Shown one piece after another: positions 8,507 through 17,073 of a stretch of 54,670 bases of DNA. Made by a program: the position numbers and the translations under genes. Location: NCBI GenBank assembly GCA_024655945.1, contig JANLFK010000011.1:86021-140690 (forward strand), written 5' to 3'. The notes under the pieces are model-generated. The model saw only the letters and a list, made by a program, of their open reading frames with translations. It was not told where the DNA came from and did not search any database. Numbering within the stretch: the stretch's first letter is position 1; each line of letters starts with the position of its first letter. Origin of the DNA: a candidate division KSB1 bacterium (GTDB taxonomy: Bacteria; Zhuqueibacterota; Zhuqueibacteria; JANLFK01; Oleimicrobiaceae).

Positions 8507-9502
8507 ATGATTGCTATTTCAGCTACCCGTGCGCGGCAGCTCTTTGCTGCGTTCAGCAACCTGCGCGTTGCCGTTCTCGGCGACGTGATGTTAGACCGCT
8601 ACATTTGGGGCTCTGTCGAGCGCATCTCACCAGAGGCGCCGGTGCCTGTGGTGGTGGTGGAGTCTGAGTCGGTGCGGCTTGGCGGCGCCGCCAACGTCGC
8701 CCACAACCTTGCCTCCCTGGGCGCCAGGCCGGTGCCTGTTGGGGTGGTAGGCAGCGACCAGCATGCCGCCGTGCTCCGGCAGCTCATGGAGGAGTTGCGC
8801 TTTCCAACAGAAGGGATCCTCACCGATCCCAGGCGCGGCACCACGGTGAAGACGCGCGTCATCGCCCACAACCAACATGTGGTGCGCATAGACCGGGAGA
8901 CGCGGCACGCAATTGGGGAGGAAGTTTGCGGTCACTTGCTGGACTTTCTCCGGCACATCTTACCCGAGGTTCAGGCACTCATCATCGAAGACTACAACAA
9001 GGGACTCATCACCTCACCATTGATTCAGGGGGCGTTAGAGCTGGCCCGCAGTCGTGACCTGCCGGTGATGGTGGATCCGAAGTTCGATCACTTCTTCGAG
9101 TATCAAGGGGTTTGTACGCTCAAGCCCAACCGGCGGGAGACCGAAGAGGTGCTGGGCAGGCGACTGGCAAGGGATGAGGATGTCCGCGCTGCCGGCGAAG
9201 AGTTGCTGCACAGGCTGGCCTGCGAGAACGTGCTCCTTACCCTGGGCTCAGATGGCATGTTTCTATTCCAGCGGAACGGCGCAGCTGCTCACGTTCCCAC
9301 CAAGGCGCGCAAGGTGCACGACGTCTCCGGAGCCGGCGACACGGTGATTAGTGTCTTCACGGCGGCTTATGCTGCCGGAGCTTCCCCGCCAGAGGCAGCG
9401 ACCATCGCGAACTACGCCGCCGGCCTGGTGTGCGAAGAGGTGGGTGTGCTTCCTGTGGACAGGGAGCGGCTCTTGCAGAGGCTCATCGACGACCAGAAAT
9501 GA
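8507..9502 (+). CDS. rfaE1: D-glycero-beta-D-manno-heptose-7-phosphate kinase (HldE kinase domain, stand-alone)
   Basis: 331-residue PfkB/ribokinase-fold kinase matching the N-terminal half of HldE (RfaE). It phosphorylates heptose-7-phosphate at C1 in ADP-heptose synthesis for the LPS inner core. Signatures are GDVMLDRYIWG near the start, RISPEAPVPVV, LGGAANVAHNL, and the C-terminal anion-hole/catalytic motif DVSGAGDTVI. The adenylyltransferase half found in bifunctional HldE is absent; a separate RfaE2 is expected elsewhere. AGAGG precedes the ATG at suitable spacing. The gene is followed 23 nt later by purSL, an unusual pairing of LPS and purine genes. Confidence 0.9.
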   Translation: MIAISATRARQLFAAFSNLRVAVLGDVMLDRYIWGSVERISPEAPVPVVVVESESVRLGGAANVAHNLASLGARPVPVGVVGSDQHAAVLRQLMEELRFPTEGILTDPRRGTTVKTRVIAHNQHVVRIDRETRHAIGEEVCGHLLDFLRHILPEVQALIIEDYNKGLITSPLIQGALELARSRDLPVMVDPKFDHFFEYQGVCTLKPNRRETEEVLGRRLARDEDVRAAGEELLHRLACENVLLTLGSDGMFLFQRNGAAAHVPTKARKVHDVSGAGDTVISVFTAAYAAGASPPEAATIANYAAGLVCEEVGVLPVDRERLLQRLIDDQK

Positions 9503-9525
9503 GCGAAGTGTTCAGAGGGTAGCCA

Positions 9526-12390
9526 GTGACCACGCGGATCGAGATCGCGCTTAGACCAGAGTTCTTGGATACCGCGGCTGCGGCGGTGAGTTCCGGACTC
9601 CAGGACTTGGGTTTGGCCGCAGCAAAGTGCCAGCATGCCGTGCAAGTCTACTACCTGCAAGGCGCTCTCAGCGCGTCAGAAAAGGAGCGCATCGCCAGCG
9701 AGCTGCTCGCGGACAATGTGACTCAGGTGTACGCCGTGGATGGCGAGGTGCTGCCGCCACCTGGGGCGGATGAGTGGGACGTGGAGATTACCTACAACCC
9801 TGGGGTCATGGATCCTGTGGAAGAGAGCGCCATGAAGGGGATCCGCGACTTGGGGATCCGCTCGCTCACCGCCGTCAAGACGGCGCGCAGATACCGGCTG
9901 CTGGGCCACCTCAGCGAGGCGCAGAAGCAGCTCATCGTCGACAAGCTGCTGGCGAACAAGGTGGTCGAGCACGTGGTGCGGCCAGGGGAGCAAATCTTCC
10001 ACGGCACCATCGAGTATGCCTTCAAGCTGGTGGAGATCGAGCTCCTTGCGGCCGATGACGCCCGCCTGCGGGCGATAAGCAAAGAGCGCAGCCTGTTTCT
10101 CAACATGGAAGAGATGCGCGCCATCCAGTCGTACTACCGGGGCTTGGGGAGGAATCCCACGGATTTGGAGCTGGAAACGTTGGCCCAAACTTGGTCGGAA
10201 CACTGCAGCCACAAGACGTTGCGCGGCCTGATCAGGTACGGTGGCACCACCATCGATAACCTCCTCAAGCAGACTGTCATGCGCGTCACGCGCGAGTTGG
10301 CGTTGCCATGGTGCGTGTCCGTGTTCGTCGACAACTCCGGGGTCATCGAATTCGATGATGAGTATGACGTCTGCTTCAAGGTGGAAACGCACAATCACCC
10401 TTCGGCAGTAGAGCCCTATGGCGGCGCCAATACCGGCATCGGTGGCGTCATCCGCGACCCGCTGGGTACCGGCCTCGGGGCAAAACCAATCGTCAACACC
10501 GATGTCTTCTGCTTCGGCCCGCCGGATTTTCCGCTGCAACGGCTGCCCAAAGGAGTGCTCCACCCGAAGCGCATCATGAAAGGCGTAGTGGCAGGGGTGC
10601 GCGACTACGGCAACCGAATGGGCATCCCCACGGTGAACGGCGCGGTGCTGTTCGATGAGCGCTACCTCGGCAACCCCCTTGTCTATTGCGGCACGGTTGG
10701 CCTTCTGCCCAAAGGGATGCACCGCAAGGAGAGCGTGCCCGGCGACTACATCGTGGTCGTGGGCGGGAGGACAGGGCGCGACGGTATCCATGGCGCCACG
10801 TGCTCGTCAGGCGAGCTGACGGTGGAGTCCGAAGTGGAATGGGGGGGCGCTGTGCAAATCGGCAACGCCATCACCGAGAAGAAGGTGGTTGACACTCTCC
10901 TTCAGGCGCGCGACCGCGGCCTGTACCGGGCCATCACCGATTGCGGCGCCGGCGGACTTTCCTCCGCCATTGGCGAGCTGGCGCGCGAGACAGGCGCGGT
11001 GGTGGACTTGGAGAAGGTGCCGCTCAAGTACCAGGGCCTCAGCTACACGGAGATTTGGATTTCCGAGGCCCAGGAGCGGATGGTGATCTTTGTGCCTCCG
11101 GAAAAGCTGCAAGAAGCGCTCGCCTTGTTCGCTAGCGAAGACGTGGAAGCAACGGTGATAGGCCAGTTGACCTCCGACCGCCAGCTGGTGGTGCGCTATC
11201 AAGGGCACGTCGTAGGCCGGTTGGATATGGAGTTCCTCCATGAGGGCTTGCCGAGGTTGGTGCGGGAGGCACGCTGGCAGGCGGCGAGCTGGGAGGAAGC
11301 AACCTTCGAAGACCCACAGGACCTCACCCCCTATTTGCACCAAATCCTCGGTTCCTGGAACGTGTGCAGCAAGGAATGGGTGGTACGCCAGTACGACCAC
11401 GAGGTGCAAGGTGGTAGCGCCCTCAAGCCGCTTGTCGGGGCCAATAACGATGGTCCGGGGGATGCCAGCATCGTGCGGCCCCGCTATGACTCTTATCGCG
11501 CGATCGTGGTGGCTAATGGGATCAACCCCAAATACGGCCAAATCGACCCCTACTGGATGGCGGCCGCCGCCATAGACGAGGCCTTGCGCAACGTGGTGGC
11601 AGTAGGCGGTCAAGTGTCGCGCACCGCACTGCTGGACAACTTCTGCTGGGGGAACCCGGACAAGCCCGACCGATTGGGAGGGCTGGTGCGCGCCGCCCAG
11701 GCCTGCTACGACATCGCCAAGGCCTACGGCACCCCCTTCATTTCGGGCAAGGACAGCCTGAACAACGAGTACACCACCGAGCAGGGGGAAACCATCGCCA
11801 TTCCGCCGACCCTGCTCATCTCGGCCATCAGCATCATGCCGGACTGCCGGAAAGCGGTCTCCATGGACCTGAAACGTGCCGGCGACTCCCTGTACGTGGT
11901 GGGCATGACGCGGGATGAACTGGGCGGGAGCCACTACTACGCGGTGCGCGGATTCGTGGGTAACGGCGTGCCCAAGGTGGAGCCAAGCGAGGCGCTGCGC
12001 CTGTTTACCGCCCTTTCTGAGACCATGCAACGTGGGCTGGTGCGCGCCTGCCATGATTGCTCCGAGGGTGGACTGGGCGTGGCAATCGCGGAGATGGCCT
12101 TTGCCGGGAACCTGGGGGCGCAGGTCGAGCTCGCCGCGGTGCCTTACGCGTTTTCCCATGTGAGAAACGACACCTTGCTCTTTTCTGAATCGTGTAGCCG
12201 CTTTGTCGTCGAGGTGTCGCCCGGGGCGGCCAAGGCTTTCGAGGAGCTTATGCGCGGCCTGCCTTGTGCCAAAATAGGGCAGGTGCAAAACGATCCGCGG
12301 CTGGTGGTCAAAGGAGTCTCGGGAAAGGTGGTAGTGGACGCCCCTATCGCCGAGCTGAAGGAGAGCTGGCAAGCGCCCCTACGGTGGTAA
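9526..12390 (+). CDS. purL: Phosphoribosylformylglycinamidine synthase, PurS-PurL fusion (PurSL)
   Basis: 954-residue synthetase that converts FGAR to FGAM in purine biosynthesis, using ATP and ammonia from PurQ. About residues 1-80 and 85-165 form two successive PurS-like modules, followed by a complete PurL (AIR-synthase-like) core: TWSEHCSHKTLRGLI, the ATP/Mg motif KVETHNHPSAVEPYGGA, GGRTGRDGIHGA, and GAGGLSSAIGELARE in the first half, and GKDSLNNEY plus CHDCSEGGLGVAIAE in the second. Stand-alone PurL is around 730 residues and the large single-chain enzyme around 1300, so this is the intermediate PurSL form. The start is the GTG at 9526 with AGAGGG upstream. PurQ follows 90 nt later. Confidence 0.95.
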   Translation: MTTRIEIALRPEFLDTAAAAVSSGLQDLGLAAAKCQHAVQVYYLQGALSASEKERIASELLADNVTQVYAVDGEVLPPPGADEWDVEITYNPGVMDPVEESAMKGIRDLGIRSLTAVKTARRYRLLGHLSEAQKQLIVDKLLANKVVEHVVRPGEQIFHGTIEYAFKLVEIELLAADDARLRAISKERSLFLNMEEMRAIQSYYRGLGRNPTDLELETLAQTWSEHCSHKTLRGLIRYGGTTIDNLLKQTVMRVTRELALPWCVSVFVDNSGVIEFDDEYDVCFKVETHNHPSAVEPYGGANTGIGGVIRDPLGTGLGAKPIVNTDVFCFGPPDFPLQRLPKGVLHPKRIMKGVVAGVRDYGNRMGIPTVNGAVLFDERYLGNPLVYCGTVGLLPKGMHRKESVPGDYIVVVGGRTGRDGIHGATCSSGELTVESEVEWGGAVQIGNAITEKKVVDTLLQARDRGLYRAITDCGAGGLSSAIGELARETGAVVDLEKVPLKYQGLSYTEIWISEAQERMVIFVPPEKLQEALALFASEDVEATVIGQLTSDRQLVVRYQGHVVGRLDMEFLHEGLPRLVREARWQAASWEEATFEDPQDLTPYLHQILGSWNVCSKEWVVRQYDHEVQGGSALKPLVGANNDGPGDASIVRPRYDSYRAIVVANGINPKYGQIDPYWMAAAAIDEALRNVVAVGGQVSRTALLDNFCWGNPDKPDRLGGLVRAAQACYDIAKAYGTPFISGKDSLNNEYTTEQGETIAIPPTLLISAISIMPDCRKAVSMDLKRAGDSLYVVGMTRDELGGSHYYAVRGFVGNGVPKVEPSEALRLFTALSETMQRGLVRACHDCSEGGLGVAIAEMAFAGNLGAQVELAAVPYAFSHVRNDTLLFSESCSRFVVEVSPGAAKAFEELMRGLPCAKIGQVQNDPRLVVKGVSGKVVVDAPIAELKESWQAPLRW

Positions 12391-12480
12391 GGGAAAATCC
12401 CCAGGGAGTGGCAGAGTATGCGGAGAAGGGCGCCGGGCAAGCGCGCGTGGTCAACCTGCACGGCGAAGGGACAAGACAGG

Positions 12481-13278
12481 ATGCCGAGGATGAAAAAGGT
12501 CAGAGTTCTGGTGCTGCGCGCGGCAGGCTCCAACTGCGATCAGGAAACCGCCTTCGCTTTTCGGGCAGTGGGAGCGGAGGCCGATCTCGTGCATGTCAAT
12601 CGTGTAGTAAGCGGGCAGCTCAGTCTGCATGACTATCACATCTTGGCGATTCCGGGGGGTTTTACCTACGGCGACGACGTGTCGGCGGGCAAGATCCTGG
12701 CCAACGAGCTGAAGTACAAGCTGGGCCTGGCCTTGGTGGAGTTCCACCGGCAAGGCAAGCTCATCATCGGCATCTGCAACGGCTTTCAGGTGCTGGCCAA
12801 GGCTGGGCTTTTGCCCGAGGTCGACTTGGGCGCCCCACAGCGGGTCACGCTGACCAACAACGACTCCGGCAAGTTCGAAGACCGGTGGGTCTACCTGCGC
12901 ATCAACTCCGGCCCGTGTGTGTTCACAGCCGATGGACCAGAGCGCATCTACCTTCCTGTTGCGCACGCGGAAGGCAAGTTTGTGGCTGCCTCGAAAGAGC
13001 TCATCCAGGGCCTACAGAACAACGGCCAGGTGGTACTGCAATACATCCACCCCGAGGGAGCACCCTGTACCTACCCCTGGAACCCCAATGGCTCGGTGGC
13101 GGGCATTGCTGGCATCTGCGACCCGTCTGGTAGGGTGTGTGGGCTCATGCCTCACCCTGAGCGGCACTTTGATCCCACGCATCATCCCCGCTGGACAAGA
13201 GAAGGGCTGAGGAGCGAGGGCGACGGCGTTTTCATCTTTCGCAACGCCGTGAGCTATGTTGCGGGCAACTTGCTTTGA
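12481..13278 (+). CDS. purQ: Phosphoribosylformylglycinamidine synthase, glutaminase subunit PurQ
   Basis: 265-residue class I glutamine amidotransferase supplying ammonia to PurSL. It starts with the VLRAAGSNCDQETAFAF strand typical of PurQ, carries the nucleophile elbow GICNGFQVLAKAG with the active cysteine, and ends with the catalytic His/Glu motif MPHPERHFDP. The C-terminal lobe (residues about 120-200) includes the VAHAEGKF segment. I took the ATG at 12481, with AAGGG upstream, rather than the longer frame from 12418; a second ATG at 12490 is also possible. It forms the functional complex with the gene directly upstream. Confidence 0.95.
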   Translation: MPRMKKVRVLVLRAAGSNCDQETAFAFRAVGAEADLVHVNRVVSGQLSLHDYHILAIPGGFTYGDDVSAGKILANELKYKLGLALVEFHRQGKLIIGICNGFQVLAKAGLLPEVDLGAPQRVTLTNNDSGKFEDRWVYLRINSGPCVFTADGPERIYLPVAHAEGKFVAASKELIQGLQNNGQVVLQYIHPEGAPCTYPWNPNGSVAGIAGICDPSGRVCGLMPHPERHFDPTHHPRWTREGLRSEGDGVFIFRNAVSYVAGNLL

Positions 13279-13302
13279 GTTGGACAAGAGGAGGAAGCTC
13301 CC

Positions 13303-14226
13303 ATGAAAGCACTTGTGAGGGGTCTCCGGCATCGTGCTCTGATTTTCGGTGGGTTGTTCGTGCTCGTGCTCCTGGTGGCGTGTGGCCAACAGCAGCAGTC
13401 GTTCCGCTTTGTGTTCATGACTGACATCCACGTACAGCCTGAGCAGCGGGGTGCCGAGGGCTTCCGCGCTGCCATTCAGGCGGTGAATGCCCTGCGCCCC
13501 AAGCCGGCCTTTGTCATCACCGGCGGCGACTTGATCATGGATGCGCTTGAGCAGGGCTGCGGCCGTGCCGACTCTCTCTACATGCTCTACCTTGCCCTGG
13601 TCAAGGAGTTCCAGATGCCTCTGTACAATTGCATTGGCAATCACGAGGTGTTTGGCCTGTACAAGAGCAGCGGGGTCGACCCCAGTCACCCCGAATTTGG
13701 CAAAGAGATGTTCAAGAAGCGCATCGGAGAGGGGCGCACTTACCGCTCCTTCGACCACGCGGGGTGGCATTTTGTGCTCCTGGATGCCATTGGCTTCACC
13801 CCTGAGCGCACCTACTACGGCTACGTCGATTCGCTCCAGTTGGCCTGGTTGGCCAGCGACCTGGCACAGGTAAAAAAGGGCACGCCGGTGGTGTTGGTCA
13901 TGCATATCCCCTTGTTCTCGGTAGCGGAGCAATTCGCCCGCGGCCCGCTGGCCGCATTGGATCGTGCCTTGGCGGTGACCAATGCCCTGGAGGTCGTGCG
14001 CACCTGCGGCGACCACTATGTGCCCCTGGTCCTGCAAGGACACATGCATGACGTGGAAGAAATCGTGATGAGAGGAACCCACTTTGTCACCGGCGGCGCG
14101 GTTTCAGGTGCATGGTGGGGAGGACCATACCGTGGCTTCTCCGAAGGATTTGTGGTGGTGGACGTGAAAGGGAGAGACTTCCGCTGGCAGTACCAGACGT
14201 ATGGCTGGCAGGCAAATGCCAAGTAG
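13303..14226 (+). CDS. Calcineurin-like metallophosphoesterase, lipoprotein
   Basis: 307-residue metallophosphoesterase with a lipoprotein signal (hydrophobic VLVLLVACG; the Cys is the predicted lipidated residue), so it is probably anchored to a periplasmic membrane face. The five-motif metal site is visible: FMTDIHV, GGDLIMD, IGNHEVF, VMHIPLF and QGHMHD. The substrate is unknown; relatives include Icc/CpdA-type phosphodiesterases. AGAGGAGG precedes the ATG. It lies 24 nt after purQ and 43 nt before the repeat protein, so it is likely in the same transcript, though a link with purine synthesis is not obvious. Confidence 0.9.
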   Translation: MKALVRGLRHRALIFGGLFVLVLLVACGQQQQSFRFVFMTDIHVQPEQRGAEGFRAAIQAVNALRPKPAFVITGGDLIMDALEQGCGRADSLYMLYLALVKEFQMPLYNCIGNHEVFGLYKSSGVDPSHPEFGKEMFKKRIGEGRTYRSFDHAGWHFVLLDAIGFTPERTYYGYVDSLQLAWLASDLAQVKKGTPVVLVMHIPLFSVAEQFARGPLAALDRALAVTNALEVVRTCGDHYVPLVLQGHMHDVEEIVMRGTHFVTGGAVSGAWWGGPYRGFSEGFVVVDVKGRDFRWQYQTYGWQANAK

Positions 14227-14269
14227 ATGTCTACACAGACGCTGCGCAGTGAGAGTGGAGGGTCTGGCT

Positions 14270-14914
14270 ATGACTTGGGCGCAAAGATGTCTCGCACTCT
14301 ATCTGGTTGGCGGTCTGGTCGTCGCCTCGGGGTACAGTCAGGAGACGACAGGCACGGAACAACTTCCCACCTTGTACTCCGACGTGGCCGCCATCTACTA
14401 CTACGGCAACGGCGTGCCGCGTATCCATACCTGGATCAACAACGGTGGCGCTGGTTTCAAGTACTCTGATTCCAACGGGTGGTTCAGCACAAACAAGGGA
14501 GGCTACGAGGCCGACCGGCTGGTGAAGGTGGCCTGCGGCGATTTTGACGGCAACGGCCTGGACGACCTTGCCCGTTTCCATTACTACGGAAACGGCAAGA
14601 CTGCCATTCATGTCTGGCTCAACAATGGGCTGAACCGCTTCGAATACAAGACGTCGGCAGGCTGGTGGCGGCAAAAAGCGGGCTATGATGCCACCAAGCT
14701 CGCCGGCGTTGCTGCCGGCGACTACAATGGCGACGGGTTTGATGACCTTTGCGGCTTCTACAACTATGGAGGCGGTAAGGTACATATTCACGTCTGGCTG
14801 AGCGACGGGGTGTCGGCTTTCGAATACCAGGGTTCGGACGGCTGGTGGAAGGTGAATGCCGGCTATGAGGCGGAGGGCATCAGGCATGTGCTCGGAGGGG
14901 AGTGCGCCCCGTGA
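14270..14914 (+). CDS. Small secreted protein made of three VCBS/FG-GAP-like repeats
   Basis: 214-residue exported protein: a signal peptide (LALYLVGGLVVASGYSQ) followed by three tandem repeats that fill the rest (residues 38-98, 99-158, 159-214). Each repeat has YYGNG, an IHxWLxxG strand, a GWW/GWF segment, GY(E/D)A and, in the first two, a calcium-loop-like ending (GDFDGNGLDD, GDYNGDGFDD). The resemblance is to FG-GAP/VCBS repeats, which usually form seven-bladed propellers. Three repeats cannot close a propeller alone, so it may oligomerise or be a fragment. GGAGGG lies 7-8 nt before the ATG; the upstream in-frame extension lacks these features. Function unknown; possibly a surface or adhesion module. 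Confidence 0.7.
   Translation: MTWAQRCLALYLVGGLVVASGYSQETTGTEQLPTLYSDVAAIYYYGNGVPRIHTWINNGGAGFKYSDSNGWFSTNKGGYEADRLVKVACGDFDGNGLDDLARFHYYGNGKTAIHVWLNNGLNRFEYKTSAGWWRQKAGYDATKLAGVAAGDYNGDGFDDLCGFYNYGGGKVHIHVWLSDGVSAFEYQGSDGWWKVNAGYEAEGIRHVLGGECAP
14381..14911 (+). repeat. Three in-frame tandem repeats of about 180 bp
   Basis: Repeat units at 14381-14563, 14564-14743 and 14744-14911 encode 61, 60 and 56 residues of the same motif. Identity is clear at protein level, notably in IHVWL, GWW and AGY. The last unit lacks the calcium-loop ending and terminates in GGECAP. Confidence 0.75.
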
Positions 14915-14928
14915 TCAGGAGGCCGGTC

Positions 14929-16266
14929 ATGGATGGCAAGTCACTTCGCCATCGCGCGCTCGCGGCGCTGGTCTGGACCGCGGCGTGGTGTGTCGTTGCC
15001 ACAGCTGCCAAGGCGCAGCCTGCTGAGGAATACGAAGCGCGTCGCGAGGCGGTGCGCAAGCTTCTTTCGCCCCGGGGCGTGGCAGTGTTCAAGGCCCAGG
15101 AGCGGTCTGCCGAAAGTTACGGCTGCCCATTTCGCCAGGAGAGCAATTTCTACTACCTCACCGGCATCAACCAGCCGGGTGCGGTGCTGGTACTGAGCAG
15201 ACGCGGGCTGCCGATTGTGGGTCAAGAGCGACCTGCCAAGGAGGTCATTTTCCTGGAAAGACCTACTGGCGGGGAAGAACTGACTCCGGAGCAGCCCACC
15301 AGCGAACTGCTCATCGATGTGGCGCGCCCGCTGCATGAGTTCTACGGGGTCTTTGCCGAGGCACTCACACGTGCCGATACGCTCTACTTCAGGGCGCCGC
15401 GCCTGCGCTTGGAGGAGCCGCTCACCAAGGAGCTGGAGCTCATCGAGGCGGCGCGGTTGCGCCACTATCCCGTGGTGGTCAGCAACCCAACGGGCCTGCT
15501 GGCCGGGCTGCGGGTCATCAAGAGCCAGGCAGAGGTGGAGCTCATCCGCAAAGCGGCGCAGCTCACCTGCGCAGCCCAAGTTGAGGCCGCCAAGTCCGTG
15601 GAGCCCGGCATGTGGGAGTACGAGGTCGCTGCCTTGGTGGAGTACCTGTTCCGCCGCGGGGACGGCGATGGCTCGGCCTTCGCTCCCATCATCGGCTCGG
15701 GACCCAATTCTTGCCGCATCCACTATAGCGAGAACAAGCGACAGATGGAAGCGGGGGACCTGCTCGTTGTGGACATAGGAGCATCGTACCGGCACTACTG
15801 CGCGGACGTCACCCGTACCATGCCGGTGAGCGGCACCTTTTCGGAGCGACAACGCGCGGTTTACGAGATAGTGCTCAAGGCCCAGACGGAGGCCATTGCC
15901 ATCGTCAAGCCAGGAGTCAGAATGTCCGATGTCCACGAGAAGGCGGCGCAGGTCATCGGGCAGGGGCTTGTGCAGCTGGGGCTCATCAGCCGTCCTGGGG
16001 AGTATGGCAAGTATTTCGTGCACGGCACCAGCCATCAACTTGGCCTGGACGTGCACGACGTCGGCGAGGCAGCGGTGCTGCAGCCCGGAATGGTTATCAC
16101 CGTCGAGCCGGGCATCTACATCCCGGAGGAGAACCTGGGAGTGCGCATTGAGGACGACGTCCTTGTCACGGTACAGGGTCACGAGGTGCTTTCAGCTGCT
16201 GCACCTAAGACGGTGGCCGAGGTAGAGGCCCTCATGTGCGAGGTGGGCATAGGGAACATGAAGTGA
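14929..16266 (+). CDS. Xaa-Pro aminopeptidase (M24B family), exported
   Basis: 445-residue metallopeptidase that removes an N-terminal residue preceding proline. After a signal peptide (ALVWTAAWCVVATAAKAQ) comes the creatinase-like N-domain (about 25-180) and the pita-bread catalytic domain. Metal ligands are visible in VVDIGASYRHYCADVTRT (two Asp), HGTSHQLGLDVHD (His), TVEPGIY (Glu) and VRIEDDV (Glu). AGGAGG (14917-14922) sits 6 nt before the ATG at 14929, which decides the start over the GTG at 14902. Fifteen nucleotides separate it from the repeat protein, and it ends the plus-strand operon. With the secreted DPP-IV homologue at 5964 it would degrade proline-rich peptides outside the cytoplasm. 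Confidence 0.93.
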   Translation: MDGKSLRHRALAALVWTAAWCVVATAAKAQPAEEYEARREAVRKLLSPRGVAVFKAQERSAESYGCPFRQESNFYYLTGINQPGAVLVLSRRGLPIVGQERPAKEVIFLERPTGGEELTPEQPTSELLIDVARPLHEFYGVFAEALTRADTLYFRAPRLRLEEPLTKELELIEAARLRHYPVVVSNPTGLLAGLRVIKSQAEVELIRKAAQLTCAAQVEAAKSVEPGMWEYEVAALVEYLFRRGDGDGSAFAPIIGSGPNSCRIHYSENKRQMEAGDLLVVDIGASYRHYCADVTRTMPVSGTFSERQRAVYEIVLKAQTEAIAIVKPGVRMSDVHEKAAQVIGQGLVQLGLISRPGEYGKYFVHGTSHQLGLDVHDVGEAAVLQPGMVITVEPGIYIPEENLGVRIEDDVLVTVQGHEVLSAAAPKTVAEVEALMCEVGIGNMK

Positions 16267-16334
16267 GCACCTGGGGGGATGCCTGCTTGTTGCGTTGCCA
16301 CGCAGGGTCGAGTCCAGAGCCGTCAAAAGGCAGT

Positions 16335-16355
16335 CCTGCCAGCGCAGGGCAGGGC
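16335..16355. terminator. Hairpin between convergent genes
   Basis: CCTGCC and GGCAGG flank a short loop between the M24 peptidase stop and the STAS gene stop. No T-tract follows on either strand, so intrinsic termination is uncertain. Confidence 0.3.
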
Positions 16356-16357
16356 GG

Positions 16358-16702
16358 CTAAGCAGGAGACGGGGAAGTTAAGGCCTGTTCCACCGACTCG
16401 AAGGTCGGCATGACTTGATTCAGCTTGGTGATAGTCATGTAGTGGCGCACCCGCTCGCTGAGGCATGCTAAACGAAGCTCGGCTCCATGGCTCTGCAGCG
16501 TCAAGAAGCACTTGATGAGCGCGCCGATGGCGGTGCTATTTGCCCAGCGCACGCGGCTCAAGTCCAGAACGACCTTGCGGTAGCCGGCACGGTCCAGCTT
16601 CTCGACTTCCTGGCAAAGGGTGGCGGTCTCCGGGCCGCCCATGAGTTTCCCCTCGGGAGTAATCAGCGCGACTTTGTCCTCGAGAGTACTGACCATGATC
16701 AT
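16358..16702 (-). CDS. STAS-domain anti-sigma factor antagonist
   Basis: 114-residue single STAS domain of the SpoIIAA/RsbV type. The fold motifs are visible: TLEDKVALITPEGKLMGG at the start, then VVLDLSRVRWANSTAIGAL, where the serine in NST is the usual phosphorylation site. Such proteins bind an anti-sigma kinase when unphosphorylated and release a sigma factor or another client. No partner kinase or phosphatase is nearby. The ATG at 16702 has a weak GGATGGG upstream; an extra 19 residues from a GTG at 16759 look non-native. It is a single-gene unit pointing against the M24 peptidase. Confidence 0.8.
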   Translation of the reverse strand: MIMVSTLEDKVALITPEGKLMGGPETATLCQEVEKLDRAGYRKVVLDLSRVRWANSTAIGALIKCFLTLQSHGAELRLACLSERVRHYMTITKLNQVMPTFESVEQALTSPSPA

Positions 16703-17073
16703 CGTCCCATCCAAGGCAATTGTCTGACGAAATGGCAACTGTGCGAGCCAGTGTGGCACAAAGCGTTCACCGCCTTAGACCAGTCGAAGCGCGAAAAAGT
16801 TGCACTCGACCAAGAAGGCGCCTGGCGGTGCAGAATGTTACAGCTGAGTGGTGGTACAAGGGGCAGGACCAGGAGGGAATGGCGAACACTCCGGAGGGTC
16901 CGGCGCCAGGTGTCGAGAAGAGTCGGCAATCGCAACTGTCGTCACGACGAGGGCTCGGTGCCAGTCCTGCGGGTGCCACTGCACGAAAGGGGGAGACGCG
17001 GGCGGCCTCTGCCGCGACCTTTGCCAAGATCTGGTCACAAGCAAAACTTTGAGCTGACATCCGGGAGGGAAAG
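16703..17073. other. Spacer upstream of STAS and DUF2207 genes
   Basis: 371 nt between divergent genes. I found no convincing promoter matching the window pattern on either strand. The only potential coding content is the cysteine-rich frame listed separately at 16848-17057. Confidence 0.35.
16848..17057 (+). CDS. Possible small cysteine-rich protein (zinc-ribbon-like)
   Basis: A 69-codon frame from a GTG, ending 16 nt before the DUF2207 gene. Its C-terminal part holds a tight cysteine cluster, CQSCGCHC followed by LCRDLC, in the pattern of a small metal-binding ribbon. The N-terminal part is glycine-rich and nondescript. No good Shine-Dalgarno precedes the GTG; AGGAGGG at 16871-16877 is inside the frame and would better serve a different frame. 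It could be chance in GC-rich DNA. Confidence 0.25.
   Translation: MVVQGAGPGGNGEHSGGSGARCREESAIATVVTTRARCQSCGCHCTKGGDAGGLCRDLCQDLVTSKTLS

Noticed and set aside
10807-12372. A 521-codon minus-strand open frame
   Set aside because: Antisense to purSL, which has every expected motif in the plus frame.
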